7,581 nt of DNA from Flavobacteriaceae bacterium UBA3440 (GTDB lineage: Bacteria; Bacteroidota; Bacteroidia; Flavobacteriales; Flavobacteriaceae), in NCBI GenBank assembly GCA_002378585.1, contig DFSJ01000141.1, positions 7,228 to 14,808 on the forward strand, given 5' to 3'. Numbering within the stretch: position 1 is the stretch's first letter; the number at the start of each line of letters is the position of its first letter. Position numbers and translations under genes: made by a program. Positions 1 through 6,434 of this stretch are shown here, piece by piece. A model generated the notes under the pieces. It was given only the letters and a program-made list of their open reading frames with translations, did not search any database and was not told the DNA's origin.

Positions 1-522
1 ATTTCTAGGTTAATGGCTCCAGGATACCTGTTTTTGGGGGTGGGAACTTCCTACATAGATGATGCTAAAAAACTGAATATATATGTGTCCCCATTAACCC
101 AAAAAGCCACTTTTGTGCTGGACCAAGATCTAGCTGACCGAGGTGCTTTTGGGGTTAAAAGAGCTACGTATGATGCCCTGGGCAACAAAATAACCGATGG
201 GGAAAAAGTATTCATGGAATTGGGGATTTTAGTGACCAATACCTATGAGCGCACTGTGGCAGAAAATGTCTTGGTGAAAAGCAACCTTTCCCTGTACACC
301 GATTACCTGGCCAGTTTTGGCAATATCGACGTCGACTGGTTTTTAGATGTGCACCTCAAAGTCAATAAATTCATCACCAGCAATATTGGTATGCACTTTA
401 TCTATGACGACGACATCTTGTTTGACCGGGTGATCAATGATTTGGGATTTGTTGAACAAAATGGAAGACCCAAACTACAATTCAAACAACTGCTCGGTTT
501 TGGAGTGGTGTACGCCTTTTGA
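1..522 (+). CDS. DUF3078 family outer-membrane beta-barrel protein, C-terminal part
   Basis: The reading frame is already open at base 1 and ends at TGA 520-522, so this is the last ~173 residues of a gene whose start lies left of the window; the in-frame ATG at 13 is not a real start. Sequence features recalled from the DUF3078 family of Bacteroidota are visible: an APGYLFLGVG strand, a YVSPLTQKATFV segment, the GAFGV turn, a long run of alternating amphipathic strands, and IYDDDILF near the end. The last residue is phenylalanine after an alternating hydrophobic strand (GFGVVYAF), the usual C-terminal signature of proteins inserted by the BAM complex, so I infer an outer-membrane barrel. Its function and ligand are unknown for the family. 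It converges on dgt with a 6-base gap. Family call is from memory of the motif pattern, fairly confident. Confidence 0.82.
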   Translation: MSRLMAPGYLFLGVGTSYIDDAKKLNIYVSPLTQKATFVLDQDLADRGAFGVKRATYDALGNKITDGEKVFMELGILVTNTYERTVAENVLVKSNLSLYTDYLASFGNIDVDWFLDVHLKVNKFITSNIGMHFIYDDDILFDRVINDLGFVEQNGRPKLQFKQLLGFGVVYAF

Positions 523-528
523 GCTGGC

Positions 529-1914
529 CTAAACCTTGATTTTACCCTGAATTCGCTGATGTAAGTGCAGGGCTCTTCCGTCCGAAAGACTGGCCACATA
601 CGCACAGCATCCCAGTAAGACCCCATAGATGCTATCCGCCTGAGCATCAAACGCTCCTGGCATCATTCTGAGCACCAATTTGTTATATGGTGAAGGCTGA
701 CCGTTCCATTGGCCCAAGCTGGCTTGCACCAACACCTCCAATAAATCGGAAATAATTCGATAGCCCGAAATCTCTTTTTGGACCACATCAGCGCATTGGT
801 ATACCTGTTTAACGCTCAAATCGATGATGTCTTTAATCTGAGCCGTATACTGGCTTTTGTCCAACAAGGCATGGCCCCATGATCCTTGAAGAATCTCTTG
901 TTCGTGCTCCATAAAAACACGGGCTGCGTCTCCTATCAACGTATTGATGGCGAGCGCTCTAAGGTAACTCAAACGGTCTGAAGCCAAACTCATGCTGTGG
1001 TACTTATCGGTCTGAATACTGTCCTTGACCAGTTTGATCAAGTACTCCAACGCATAGTCCTCCGCGATTAATCCCAAATGAATTCCATCCTCAAAATCGA
1101 TGATTGTGTAGCAGATATCGTCCGCTGCTTCGACCAAAAAGGCCAATGGATGTCTGGCATAACGGGTCTGATCCCCTTTTCCCATCGATTTTAATCCCAT
1201 GTTTTCCGCCATGACTCGGTACAGGGCCAGATCTTGACTGAATAAGCCATACTTTTTATCAGACACCAGGGCGGTAGGCTTCTTGGGCAATGCAGCTTTG
1301 GGGTACTTGGTAAACGCCCCTAAAGTGGCATAGCTGAGTCTCAATCCACCAGGAACTCCCGGTCTAGAGGCGTTGAGCAATCGAAATCCGTTGGCATTTC
1401 CTTCAAAATCGATTAATTCTTGGTATTGAAGATCGGTGAGTTGATCTTTGTACACAGCTCCTGGTCCGTGGCTGAAAAACGCGCCAATAGCTTTTTCTCC
1501 ACTGTGTCCAAATGGAGGGTTTCCGATATCGTGGGCACAGGCAGCAGCCGCTACAATAGCCCCAAAATCATGCGCTTCATAACCGTGAAGGGTATGTAAC
1601 TCAGGATGCTTCTCAAGAATCTGCTGTCCGACTAGACGTCCTAAACTGCGTCCGACTACAGAAACCTCTAAACTATGGGTCAATCGGGTATGGACAAAAT
1701 CAGTATCCGACAAGGGTATTACCTGGGTTTTGTCCTGTAAACTGCGAAAAGGTGCCGAAAAAATAACTCGGTCGTAATCCACCTCAAATCCTAAACGGGT
1801 AGGATCTTGGTCTTTGCGCAAGCGCTGCGCAGTATCCCCTTGTCGGTTGAGTGACAACAAGCGCACCCAATCCATAGCCGATGAGTCTGAGGGCATGTCG
1901 CTCAGATTACTCAT
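529..1914 (-). CDS. dgt: dNTP triphosphohydrolase (dGTPase-like HD protein)
   Basis: 461 residues. Dgt-type enzymes hydrolyse dNTPs (classically dGTP to deoxyguanosine plus triphosphate) in the cytoplasm and adjust nucleotide pools. The HD-superfamily metal ligands are visible: H80 in RLTHSLEVS, H128-D129 in CAHDIGNPPFGHSGE (H137 follows) and D265 in EAADDICYTIIDFEDG. The N-terminal RLGFEVDYDRVIFSAPFRSLQ block (40-60) and DKTQVIPL (61-68) are typical of the family. The length is normal. The start at 1914 overlaps the upstream lipoprotein gene by 8 bases (ATGAGTAA), which favours translational coupling; however, family members often begin close to the MDWVRLLSLNR segment, so the in-frame ATG at 1875 (M14) is a serious alternative. 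Substrate preference cannot be read from sequence. It ends 6 bases from the convergent DUF3078 gene. Confidence 0.93.
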   Translation of the reverse strand: MSNLSDMPSDSSAMDWVRLLSLNRQGDTAQRLRKDQDPTRLGFEVDYDRVIFSAPFRSLQDKTQVIPLSDTDFVHTRLTHSLEVSVVGRSLGRLVGQQILEKHPELHTLHGYEAHDFGAIVAAAACAHDIGNPPFGHSGEKAIGAFFSHGPGAVYKDQLTDLQYQELIDFEGNANGFRLLNASRPGVPGGLRLSYATLGAFTKYPKAALPKKPTALVSDKKYGLFSQDLALYRVMAENMGLKSMGKGDQTRYARHPLAFLVEAADDICYTIIDFEDGIHLGLIAEDYALEYLIKLVKDSIQTDKYHSMSLASDRLSYLRALAINTLIGDAARVFMEHEQEILQGSWGHALLDKSQYTAQIKDIIDLSVKQVYQCADVVQKEISGYRIISDLLEVLVQASLGQWNGQPSPYNKLVLRMMPGAFDAQADSIYGVLLGCCAYVASLSDGRALHLHQRIQGKIKV

Positions 1915-2401
1915 GTTCGTGACTGTCGTGTTTCATGGTTGATTGATCCTCCACCGCAGACTCTGCTGCCATGGAATCTCCCAAAATGGCGCGCGCGCGG
2001 GCCATGCTTTGCTGCATGGATTCCCGAACCCGTAAAACTTTTTGATACTCTTGGTTCAACAACACTTTCTTTTCTGGACTGAGCGGAGCGCCTTTCATGA
2101 TTTCATCGGCGGTAAACTGGGCGCCAAAACCTTTCATCCAGTCCATCATCAGGGTATGGGCTTCTTGAAGATCTTTCATCGACTCTGCCAAATCGATATC
2201 GGTGGTGTCCAAGTCTCTTTGGGCCTTGATTTGTGCCGTAAGCTGGGCCAATGCCCCCATCTGCGGCATCGCCTCGTCGTGTACTTCCATCACCATGTTC
2301 ATGTTGATTTGTTCTTCAGCTGAAGGTTGTTCGGTTTTTGAATGACACGAAATTAAAAGGCTGAAAAGCCCCATAATGACTGAAAAAAAGGAATATTTCA
2401 T
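1907..2401 (-). CDS. Small uncharacterised lipoprotein, helical, with His-rich tail
   Basis: 164 residues. The N-terminus has a lysine, a hydrophobic stretch (4-18) and the lipobox LISC at 16-19, so C19 should be lipidated and the protein membrane anchored and exported. The mature part is predicted by eye to be mostly alpha-helical: a Met-rich segment MNMVMEVHDEAMPQMG (34-49), an acidic middle, a strongly patterned AHTLMMDWMKGFGAQF (81-96), then a charged helix KVLRVRESMQQSMARAR (121-137). The tail is HDSHEHE (158-164). I recall similar flavobacterial lipoproteins carrying the uninformative label 'viral A-type inclusion protein'; that name should not be taken as function. The gene lies 54 bases after gldD and overlaps dgt by 8 bases. 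The Met/His content could mean metal binding, which is only a guess. Role unknown. Confidence 0.85.
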   Translation of the reverse strand: MKYSFFSVIMGLFSLLISCHSKTEQPSAEEQINMNMVMEVHDEAMPQMGALAQLTAQIKAQRDLDTTDIDLAESMKDLQEAHTLMMDWMKGFGAQFTADEIMKGAPLSPEKKVLLNQEYQKVLRVRESMQQSMARARAILGDSMAAESAVEDQSTMKHDSHEHE

Positions 2402-2455
2402 CAGAAAAAATTAAAGCCTAAAGATAATGATTTGGGCATAAAAACACCGCAACAA

Positions 2456-3043
2456 TTACTTCCAGATCAAGGATTCTGTAAAGTCCTTAAGATCCTTGAG
2501 CACATAATGGGCAGCGGGCATCAAAGAATCGTACTGAGGTTTGGCTCTGAAATAAAGCGCGCCGTGTAATAAGTGCTTTCGTTTGTCCGTGAGGTAAAAA
2601 TGCGCTTGTGAGGCTGCATTGCCCTGTATTTCATAGATGGCCCCAAAGACGGATGTCTGGGGGTTTTCATAAGGCTGTACCAAAATAGCTGATGCGTGGT
2701 CTTGGTGAAGGGCTACTTTATCCTCTACATCCATTACGGCCTTTTTCCAAGCCTCTTGGTCATGTGGATCTAAGGGGGTGTAGGTGACCCAGACATCCGC
2801 CTTCAATTCGGGATAATGCCACACAAATCTTCCGTTACTTAAAGGAGTCAATAGGGCGGCCTGGTTGTAACTCATGGAAAACCACTGGGTCTGGTGCCCT
2901 ACAGGTACCGGTTCTGGATAGGACATCGCCCAAAGTGCTTTGGGCTTGGGCATAGGCTCAGGAGCTGATTGGCAACCAAAAAATAAGATCAATAATCCGA
3001 TCCCCAGATAAAAAGGCGCACTCGAAAATCGACTAAACCGCAT
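2456..3043 (-). CDS. gldD: Gliding motility lipoprotein GldD
   Basis: 195 residues. A hydrophobic signal (about 11-23) ends in the lipobox FFGC (C24), predicting a lipoprotein. Just after it comes PKPKALWAMSYPEP, matching the conserved 'PKPKAY..LEYP' opening of GldD. The C-terminal half carries the strongest match: AIYEIQGNAASQAHFYLTDKRKHLLHGALYF, then AKPQYDSLMPAAHYVLKDL, ending in SLIWK. GldD is required for gliding in Flavobacterium johnsoniae and is tied to the type IX secretion/gliding apparatus; its biochemical role is not established. The start ATG lies inside the end of gldE (11-base overlap, ATGCGGTTTAG), so its translation is probably coupled to gldE. The length is normal. Presence of GldD does not by itself prove the organism glides, since many non-gliding relatives keep it. 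Confidence 0.93.
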   Translation of the reverse strand: MRFSRFSSAPFYLGIGLLILFFGCQSAPEPMPKPKALWAMSYPEPVPVGHQTQWFSMSYNQAALLTPLSNGRFVWHYPELKADVWVTYTPLDPHDQEAWKKAVMDVEDKVALHQDHASAILVQPYENPQTSVFGAIYEIQGNAASQAHFYLTDKRKHLLHGALYFRAKPQYDSLMPAAHYVLKDLKDFTESLIWK

Positions 3044-4367
3044 AAGGCAGGGTCGCTTTTATTTGTTTAAGGCGTTTGCGATCCATCGCCTCCACACGAA
3101 AACTAAAGCCTTCAAAACGAATGACCTCTCCAATTTTGGGAAAGCTTTTAGAAATCTCGAGCACAAACCCAGCCAAAGTTTCCGACTCCCCCTTTTGGGC
3201 CTCAAAAGCAGAGGGATCATCCACTTGAGCCACTTTGTAAAAATCCTTCAAGGTTGTTTTTCCTTCAAACAAGAAATTTTGAGAGTCTAATTGCGTAAAT
3301 TCTAGATCTTCCTCATCAAATTCATCGCTGATATCCCCAACAATCTCCTCAATAATGTCCTCTAGAGTGACCACACCAGATGTACCTCCAAACTCATCGA
3401 CTACAATGGCTAGGTGTATTTTCTTCTGCTGAAACTCCGCCAACAAATCATCTAATTTTTTGTTCTCAGGAACGAAATAAGGTGTCCTCAGCAGCGTTGT
3501 CCAATTGAATGTTTTTCGATCTAGGTAAGACAATAAATCTTTGATGTAGAGAATTCCGACAATTTGATCGATGTTTTCGCGGTAAACCGGCACACGGGAG
3601 TAGCCGTGGTTTTTGATGGCTTCAAGCACTTCAAGAAACTTCATGTCCTCCGAAAGAGAAAACACGTCTATACGGGGACTCATTACCTGTTTGGTGTCCG
3701 TGTTTCCAAAAGAAACAATCCCTTCTAAAATCTTTTGCTCTGCTTGAGTGGTATCTCCCTCTTGGGTTAATTCCAATGCCTGAGATAAATAATCTACACT
3801 TAGGCTAGACTTTTGTCGGCCCAGTTTTTCGTGTAACCTCAGAGAAAGCTGTTGCATCGGCACGCTCAATGGCCGAAACACAAAATCGATAACCCTCAAG
3901 GGCAAAGCCATGGCTAGGGCAAATGGCATGCGATTTCTGTTGGCGTACACTTTGGGTAAAATCTCTCCAAACATCAAAATCAAAAATGTGACCAAAACCA
4001 CTTCGATCAAAAACTTTAAATCGATGAATCCCCAAACCAAAAGTTTTGTGCCACTCAAGAAAACATCGCCTAAATTACTGAACAACAAAACTATTCCTAT
4101 GTTGACCGCGTTGTTGGCTATCAAAATAGTCGCCAGTAATCGCTTGGGTTTTTGAAGGATTGTCAACACCCATTCCGACCTTTGTTTTTTAGTTTCTTTA
4201 AGCTGGGATATTTCGAGCGGGCTCAATCCAAAAAAAGCCACTTCTGCTCCAGAAATAAGAGCAGAACAGAACAACAATAAAAAAAGGACGCCCACCTTAA
4301 CCAGGTTAAAGTCGTGGGTCAAGAGCCACCAAACGCTCTGTGAAATATTACTGGGGTCGGGATCCAA
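3033..4367 (-). CDS. gldE: Gliding motility-associated membrane protein GldE (CNNM/CBS/CorC family), TTG start
   Basis: 444 residues. Domain order: an N-terminal CNNM/DUF21 membrane domain with hydrophobic segments near 24-48, 76-98, 118-137 and 147-166 (motifs ISGAEVAFFGLS and GEILPKVYANR); paired CBS domains, the first near 226-283 (VMSPRIDVFSLSE ... GILYIKDLL) and the second near 291-347 (VDEFGGTSGVVTLEDIIEEIVGDI); then a CorC/HlyC C-terminal domain near 363-440 (LAGFVLEISKSFPKIGE). The wider family includes putative divalent-cation (Mg, Co) exporters; in F. johnsoniae the gene sits with gldD and is linked genetically to gliding. The start is TTG at 4367-4365: the frame has a TGA at 4385-4383 with only five codons between, none of them ATG or GTG, and the next in-frame ATG is residue 132, inside the membrane domain. 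It lies 19 bases after ssb and overlaps gldD by 11 bases. Confidence 0.92.
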   Translation of the reverse strand: MDPDPSNISQSVWWLLTHDFNLVKVGVLFLLLFCSALISGAEVAFFGLSPLEISQLKETKKQRSEWVLTILQKPKRLLATILIANNAVNIGIVLLFSNLGDVFLSGTKLLVWGFIDLKFLIEVVLVTFLILMFGEILPKVYANRNRMPFALAMALPLRVIDFVFRPLSVPMQQLSLRLHEKLGRQKSSLSVDYLSQALELTQEGDTTQAEQKILEGIVSFGNTDTKQVMSPRIDVFSLSEDMKFLEVLEAIKNHGYSRVPVYRENIDQIVGILYIKDLLSYLDRKTFNWTTLLRTPYFVPENKKLDDLLAEFQQKKIHLAIVVDEFGGTSGVVTLEDIIEEIVGDISDEFDEEDLEFTQLDSQNFLFEGKTTLKDFYKVAQVDDPSAFEAQKGESETLAGFVLEISKSFPKIGEVIRFEGFSFRVEAMDRKRLKQIKATLPYAV

Positions 4368-4386
4368 TGCTTGGGGTTTGGTTCAA

Positions 4387-4842
4387 CTAAAAGGGAAGGT
4401 CATCTTCCTGATCCACAGGAGCAGTGGTCTGTGGTGCTGCTGGTCTGCTGTGGACTTGAGCAGCAGCAGGGCGCTGACCAGACATTGCCCCATCTGGAGC
4501 ATCAGGCTTCGCGGTTAAAAAGGTAAAATCAGTGACTTGTATTTCAGTCGAATATCTGGTCTGACCATCTTCACCCTGCCACTGGCGATTTTTTAAACGG
4601 CCCTCCACATACATTTTATCCCCTTTTTTGGCGTATTTCTCACAGATCTCAGCGGCTTTATTGCGCACTACAATATTGTGCCACTCCGTATTGGACACTT
4701 TCTCACCTGTGGTTTTGTTGGTGTAGGTTTCATTGGTAGCCAAAGGAAATCGACCTATGCAGTTACCTGCTTCAAAATAATGAAGTTTTACATCGTCTCC
4801 GAGGTGACCAATCAACATAACTTTATTTAGTGTGCCGCTCAT
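4387..4842 (-). CDS. ssb: Single-stranded DNA-binding protein SSB
   Basis: 151 residues when started at ATG 4842. An upstream ATG at 4893 would add 17 residues (MVWCAKKSVFLGLKLYP) unlike any SSB N-terminus; starting at 4842 gives the usual MSGTLNKVMLIGHLG and creates a 4-base ATGA overlap with the mutY stop, so I chose it. The OB fold covers about 1-111, with RFPLATNETY, the TEWHNIVV strand around W54, YAKKGDKMYVEGRLKNRQW (70-88) and RYSTEIQV (96-103). A Pro/Ala/Gln-rich disordered linker follows (112-144), ending in the acidic tip QEDDLPF, the partner-binding tail of bacterial SSBs (usually DDDIPF). SSB coats single-stranded DNA in replication, repair and recombination as a homotetramer. Position between mutY and gldE is a typical Bacteroidota arrangement. 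Confidence 0.96.
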   Translation of the reverse strand: MSGTLNKVMLIGHLGDDVKLHYFEAGNCIGRFPLATNETYTNKTTGEKVSNTEWHNIVVRNKAAEICEKYAKKGDKMYVEGRLKNRQWQGEDGQTRYSTEIQVTDFTFLTAKPDAPDGAMSGQRPAAAQVHSRPAAPQTTAPVDQEDDLPF

Positions 4843-5906
4843 GGGGTATAGTTTGAGTCCCAAAAATACGGATTTTTTTGCGCACCAAACCACTCAGCCA
4901 TCAAAACAGGCATCGGTAATTTTTCGGCTTCTGTGGGCGTATATCCGCCAGGCAATGAGTTTTTTACAGCTACCCGCCAAAAATGAGCGCGTATTAACCG
5001 GTGCGACAGGCGGTGTACTACAGGCTCCGTGTTTAGCAAGGATACGGCGCCTGTTTGGCCGGGCCAAATCAATGGCACTTCCGCCTCAATTCTTTTTTGA
5101 TCCATCCCTTCACTCTGTTGCTCGATCGCAAAAAAAGTATACAACCCCTCCCAAATTCCCAATCCTTTTCTTTGAGTCAACAGGGTGTTTCCCAATGGAT
5201 CAACAGGAACTAGGTAATGAATCCACAGAGGTTGGGGCGGTTTTTTAGGGGATTTTTTGGGTAATTCAGCAACCGTTCCCGTTGCGTAGGCAACACAACC
5301 TGCTTGTACAGGACATTGAGCACAAAGGGTGTTTTTGGGGGTGCAGACCGTTGCTCCAAATTCCATAATGGCTTGGTTATAGGTGCCCGGATCTGTTTGG
5401 ATCAGAAAACGCTGGGCTAGCTCAGCAAAATGCCGAACACCCTGGGAAGAATCTATCGGCAAATCCCCTCCTGTATAACGGGCCAAAACGCGGTATACAT
5501 TTCCATCGACCACTGCCACAGGCGAGTCAAAGCAAATGGAGGAAACTGCCCGGGCTGTATACGGGCCAATGCCTTTAAGTTTCATCAACTCTTCGGTAGT
5601 TTGCGGGAAAACTCCGTTAAATTTATCGGTGACCTGTTTGGCCGTGGCGTGCATATTTCTTGCCCTAGAGTAATACCCTAGTCCTTGCCAGAGTTTGAGT
5701 ATAGCCTCCTCCGGTGCATGCGCCAAATCAGCTACTGTTGGATAAGCTCGGGTAAATGACTCAAAATAATCAATCGCTTGAGCCACCCTGGTCTGTTGTA
5801 ACATCACTTCGGAAAGCCATACGCGATAAGGATCTTTGTTCTGCCGCCAGGGAAGTTCCCTTTGGTGGACATGATACCAATTGAGCAGTTGTTTTGAAAA
5901 ATCCAT
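4839..5906 (-). CDS. mutY: Adenine DNA glycosylase MutY
   Basis: 355 residues, normal length. MutY removes adenine mispaired with 8-oxoguanine in base excision repair. Visible features: SEVMLQQTRV (32-41) with the catalytic glutamate E33; a helix-hairpin-helix LKGIGPYTA (110-118); catalytic aspartate D134 in AVVDGNVYRVLARY; the [4Fe-4S] cluster cysteines C188, C195, C198 and C204 with C-X6-C-X2-C-X5-C spacing; and a Nudix-like C-terminal domain (about 226-345) with the HRLSHR motif (298-303) that helps read 8-oxoG. Catalytic numbering is by alignment by eye with the family. It is the first gene of the minus-strand cluster and its stop overlaps the ssb start by 4 bases. A good TAnnTTTG element lies 13 bases before the ATG, implying a very short leader. 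Confidence 0.96.
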   Translation of the reverse strand: MDFSKQLLNWYHVHQRELPWRQNKDPYRVWLSEVMLQQTRVAQAIDYFESFTRAYPTVADLAHAPEEAILKLWQGLGYYSRARNMHATAKQVTDKFNGVFPQTTEELMKLKGIGPYTARAVSSICFDSPVAVVDGNVYRVLARYTGGDLPIDSSQGVRHFAELAQRFLIQTDPGTYNQAIMEFGATVCTPKNTLCAQCPVQAGCVAYATGTVAELPKKSPKKPPQPLWIHYLVPVDPLGNTLLTQRKGLGIWEGLYTFFAIEQQSEGMDQKRIEAEVPLIWPGQTGAVSLLNTEPVVHRLSHRLIRAHFWRVAVKNSLPGGYTPTEAEKLPMPVLMAEWFGAQKNPYFWDSNYTP

Positions 5907-5919
5907 AGGCTAATACGCT

Positions 5920-5927
5920 CAAAAGTA
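5920..5927 (-). promoter_or_regulatory. Candidate -7 element for the mutY cluster
   Basis: Minus strand reads TACTTTTG, an exact match to the Bacteroidota -7 consensus TAnnTTTG. It ends 13 bases before the mutY ATG, so transcription would start only about 5-9 bases upstream of the gene. I see no convincing -33 TTG at the usual distance, so the call rests on the -7 match and on its position. Confidence 0.5.
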
Positions 5928-5937
5928 ATGGATTCAA

Positions 5938-5950
5938 CGATAAATTATCG
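5938..5950. promoter_or_regulatory. Palindrome between the divergent mutY and HU promoters, possible operator
   Basis: CGATAA-A-TTATCG is a perfect 6-base inverted repeat around one central A. It sits 11 bases upstream of the mutY -7 element and 32 bases upstream of the HU -7 element, so a protein bound here could touch both. The half-site is AT-rich and short, and chance occurrence is possible. No regulator is suggested by the neighbours. Confidence 0.3.
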
Positions 5951-5959
5951 CATGCTTAT

Positions 5960-5989
5960 CTTTAATTATGATTTAAAATTGTATATTTG
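5960..5989 (+). promoter_or_regulatory. Candidate promoter of the HU gene
   Basis: TATATTTG at 5982-5989 matches the Bacteroidota -7 consensus TAnnTTTG exactly. The sequence CTTTAA at 5960-5965, about 17 bases upstream, is a weak fit to the -33 element (TTTG). A start near 5994-5996 would give a leader of about 35 bases before the HU ATG, which is A-rich and lacks a Shine-Dalgarno sequence, as expected in this phylum. Confidence 0.55.
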
Positions 5990-6029
5990 CAACCCTAAAA
6001 AAGACAGAATACATATAAAATTTAACCCC

Positions 6030-6320
6030 ATGACAAAGGCAGATATTGTTACTAAAATTTCAGAGAAACTAGGTATTGAGAAAGGCGATGTACAAGCAAC
6101 CGTAGAAGCCTTTATGGAAGAAGTAAAATTGTCTTTGGAGGCTGGTGAGGATGTGTTTTTAAGAGGTTTCGGAAGTTTTATCATCAAAACCAGAGCGGAA
6201 AAAACCGGCAGAAACATCTCCAAAAACACCACAATCAAAATCCCAGCACACAATATTCCCTCTTTCAAACCCGCAAAAGTGTTTGTTGAAGGCGTAAAAA
6301 ATAACGTGAAAGTAAAATAA
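6030..6320 (+). CDS. HU family DNA-binding protein
   Basis: 96 residues when started at ATG 6030. An upstream in-frame ATG at 5928 would add 34 residues that read through the HU promoter region and do not look like protein; MTKADIVTKISEKLG is the standard HU N-terminus, so I chose 6030. HU/IHF proteins are dimeric, bend DNA and organise the nucleoid. Visible: the helical dimerisation half (1-40), LRGFGSF (44-50), and the DNA-binding arm from about 53 to 76 with TGRN (59-62), followed by IPAHNIPSFKPAK (71-83). The arm tip reads GRNI where most HU/IHF proteins have GRNP, so the DNA-intercalating proline seems absent (I63). It probably shares a transcript with the tiny basic ORF 24 bases downstream. 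Confidence 0.93.
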   Translation: MTKADIVTKISEKLGIEKGDVQATVEAFMEEVKLSLEAGEDVFLRGFGSFIIKTRAEKTGRNISKNTTIKIPAHNIPSFKPAKVFVEGVKNNVKVK

Positions 6321-6344
6321 TATTAACCCAAAAAACGAGCATCT

Positions 6345-6434
6345 ATGCCTAGTGGTAAGAAGAGAAAGAGACATAAGGTAGCTACACACAAGCGCAAGAA
6401 GCGCCGGAGAGCTAACCGCCATAAGAAAAAGTAG
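6345..6434 (+). CDS. Tiny highly basic protein, 29 residues, probable RNA- or ribosome-associated
   Basis: ATG 6345 to TAG 6432-6434. The protein begins MPSGKKRKRHKVATHKRKK and ends RRRANRHKKK: 17 of 29 residues are Lys or Arg and 3 are His, with no acidic residue and no hydrophobic core. It has the look of a small ribosomal or other RNA-binding protein with no fold of its own. I recall near-identical short ORFs at this locus in other Flavobacteriia, usually unnamed or missed because of their size, but cannot check that here. Support for it being real: ordered start, a 24-base gap after HU, and a terminator hairpin starting within its last three codons. It is not the ribosomal protein THX, whose sequence differs. 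It could also be an artefact of A/G-rich sequence, but the varied Lys/Arg codons argue against that. Confidence 0.75.
   Translation: MPSGKKRKRHKVATHKRKKRRRANRHKKK

Noticed and set aside
2419..2426. Minus-strand TATCTTTA as a promoter for the lipoprotein-dgt pair
   Set aside because: One mismatch to a low-information consensus and no -33 element at a good distance (nearest TTG is 23 bases away). Possible but not supportable.
4435..4468. TGCTGCTG/CAGCAGCA inverted repeat with 18-base spacer in the ssb linker
   Set aside because: It arises from Ala and Gln codons in the low-complexity linker; no sign that it is a separate regulatory element.
4843..4893. N-terminal extension of SSB from ATG 4893
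   Set aside because: The added residues do not resemble SSB; the ATG at 4842 gives the family N-terminus and a 4-base overlap with mutY.
4832..5248. Plus-strand 138-codon open frame opposite mutY
   Set aside because: Shadow of mutY; composition and content have no recognisable protein features, and mutY is certain.
5928..6029. N-terminal extension of HU from ATG 5928
   Set aside because: It would run through a clear promoter element and adds 34 residues absent from HU proteins.
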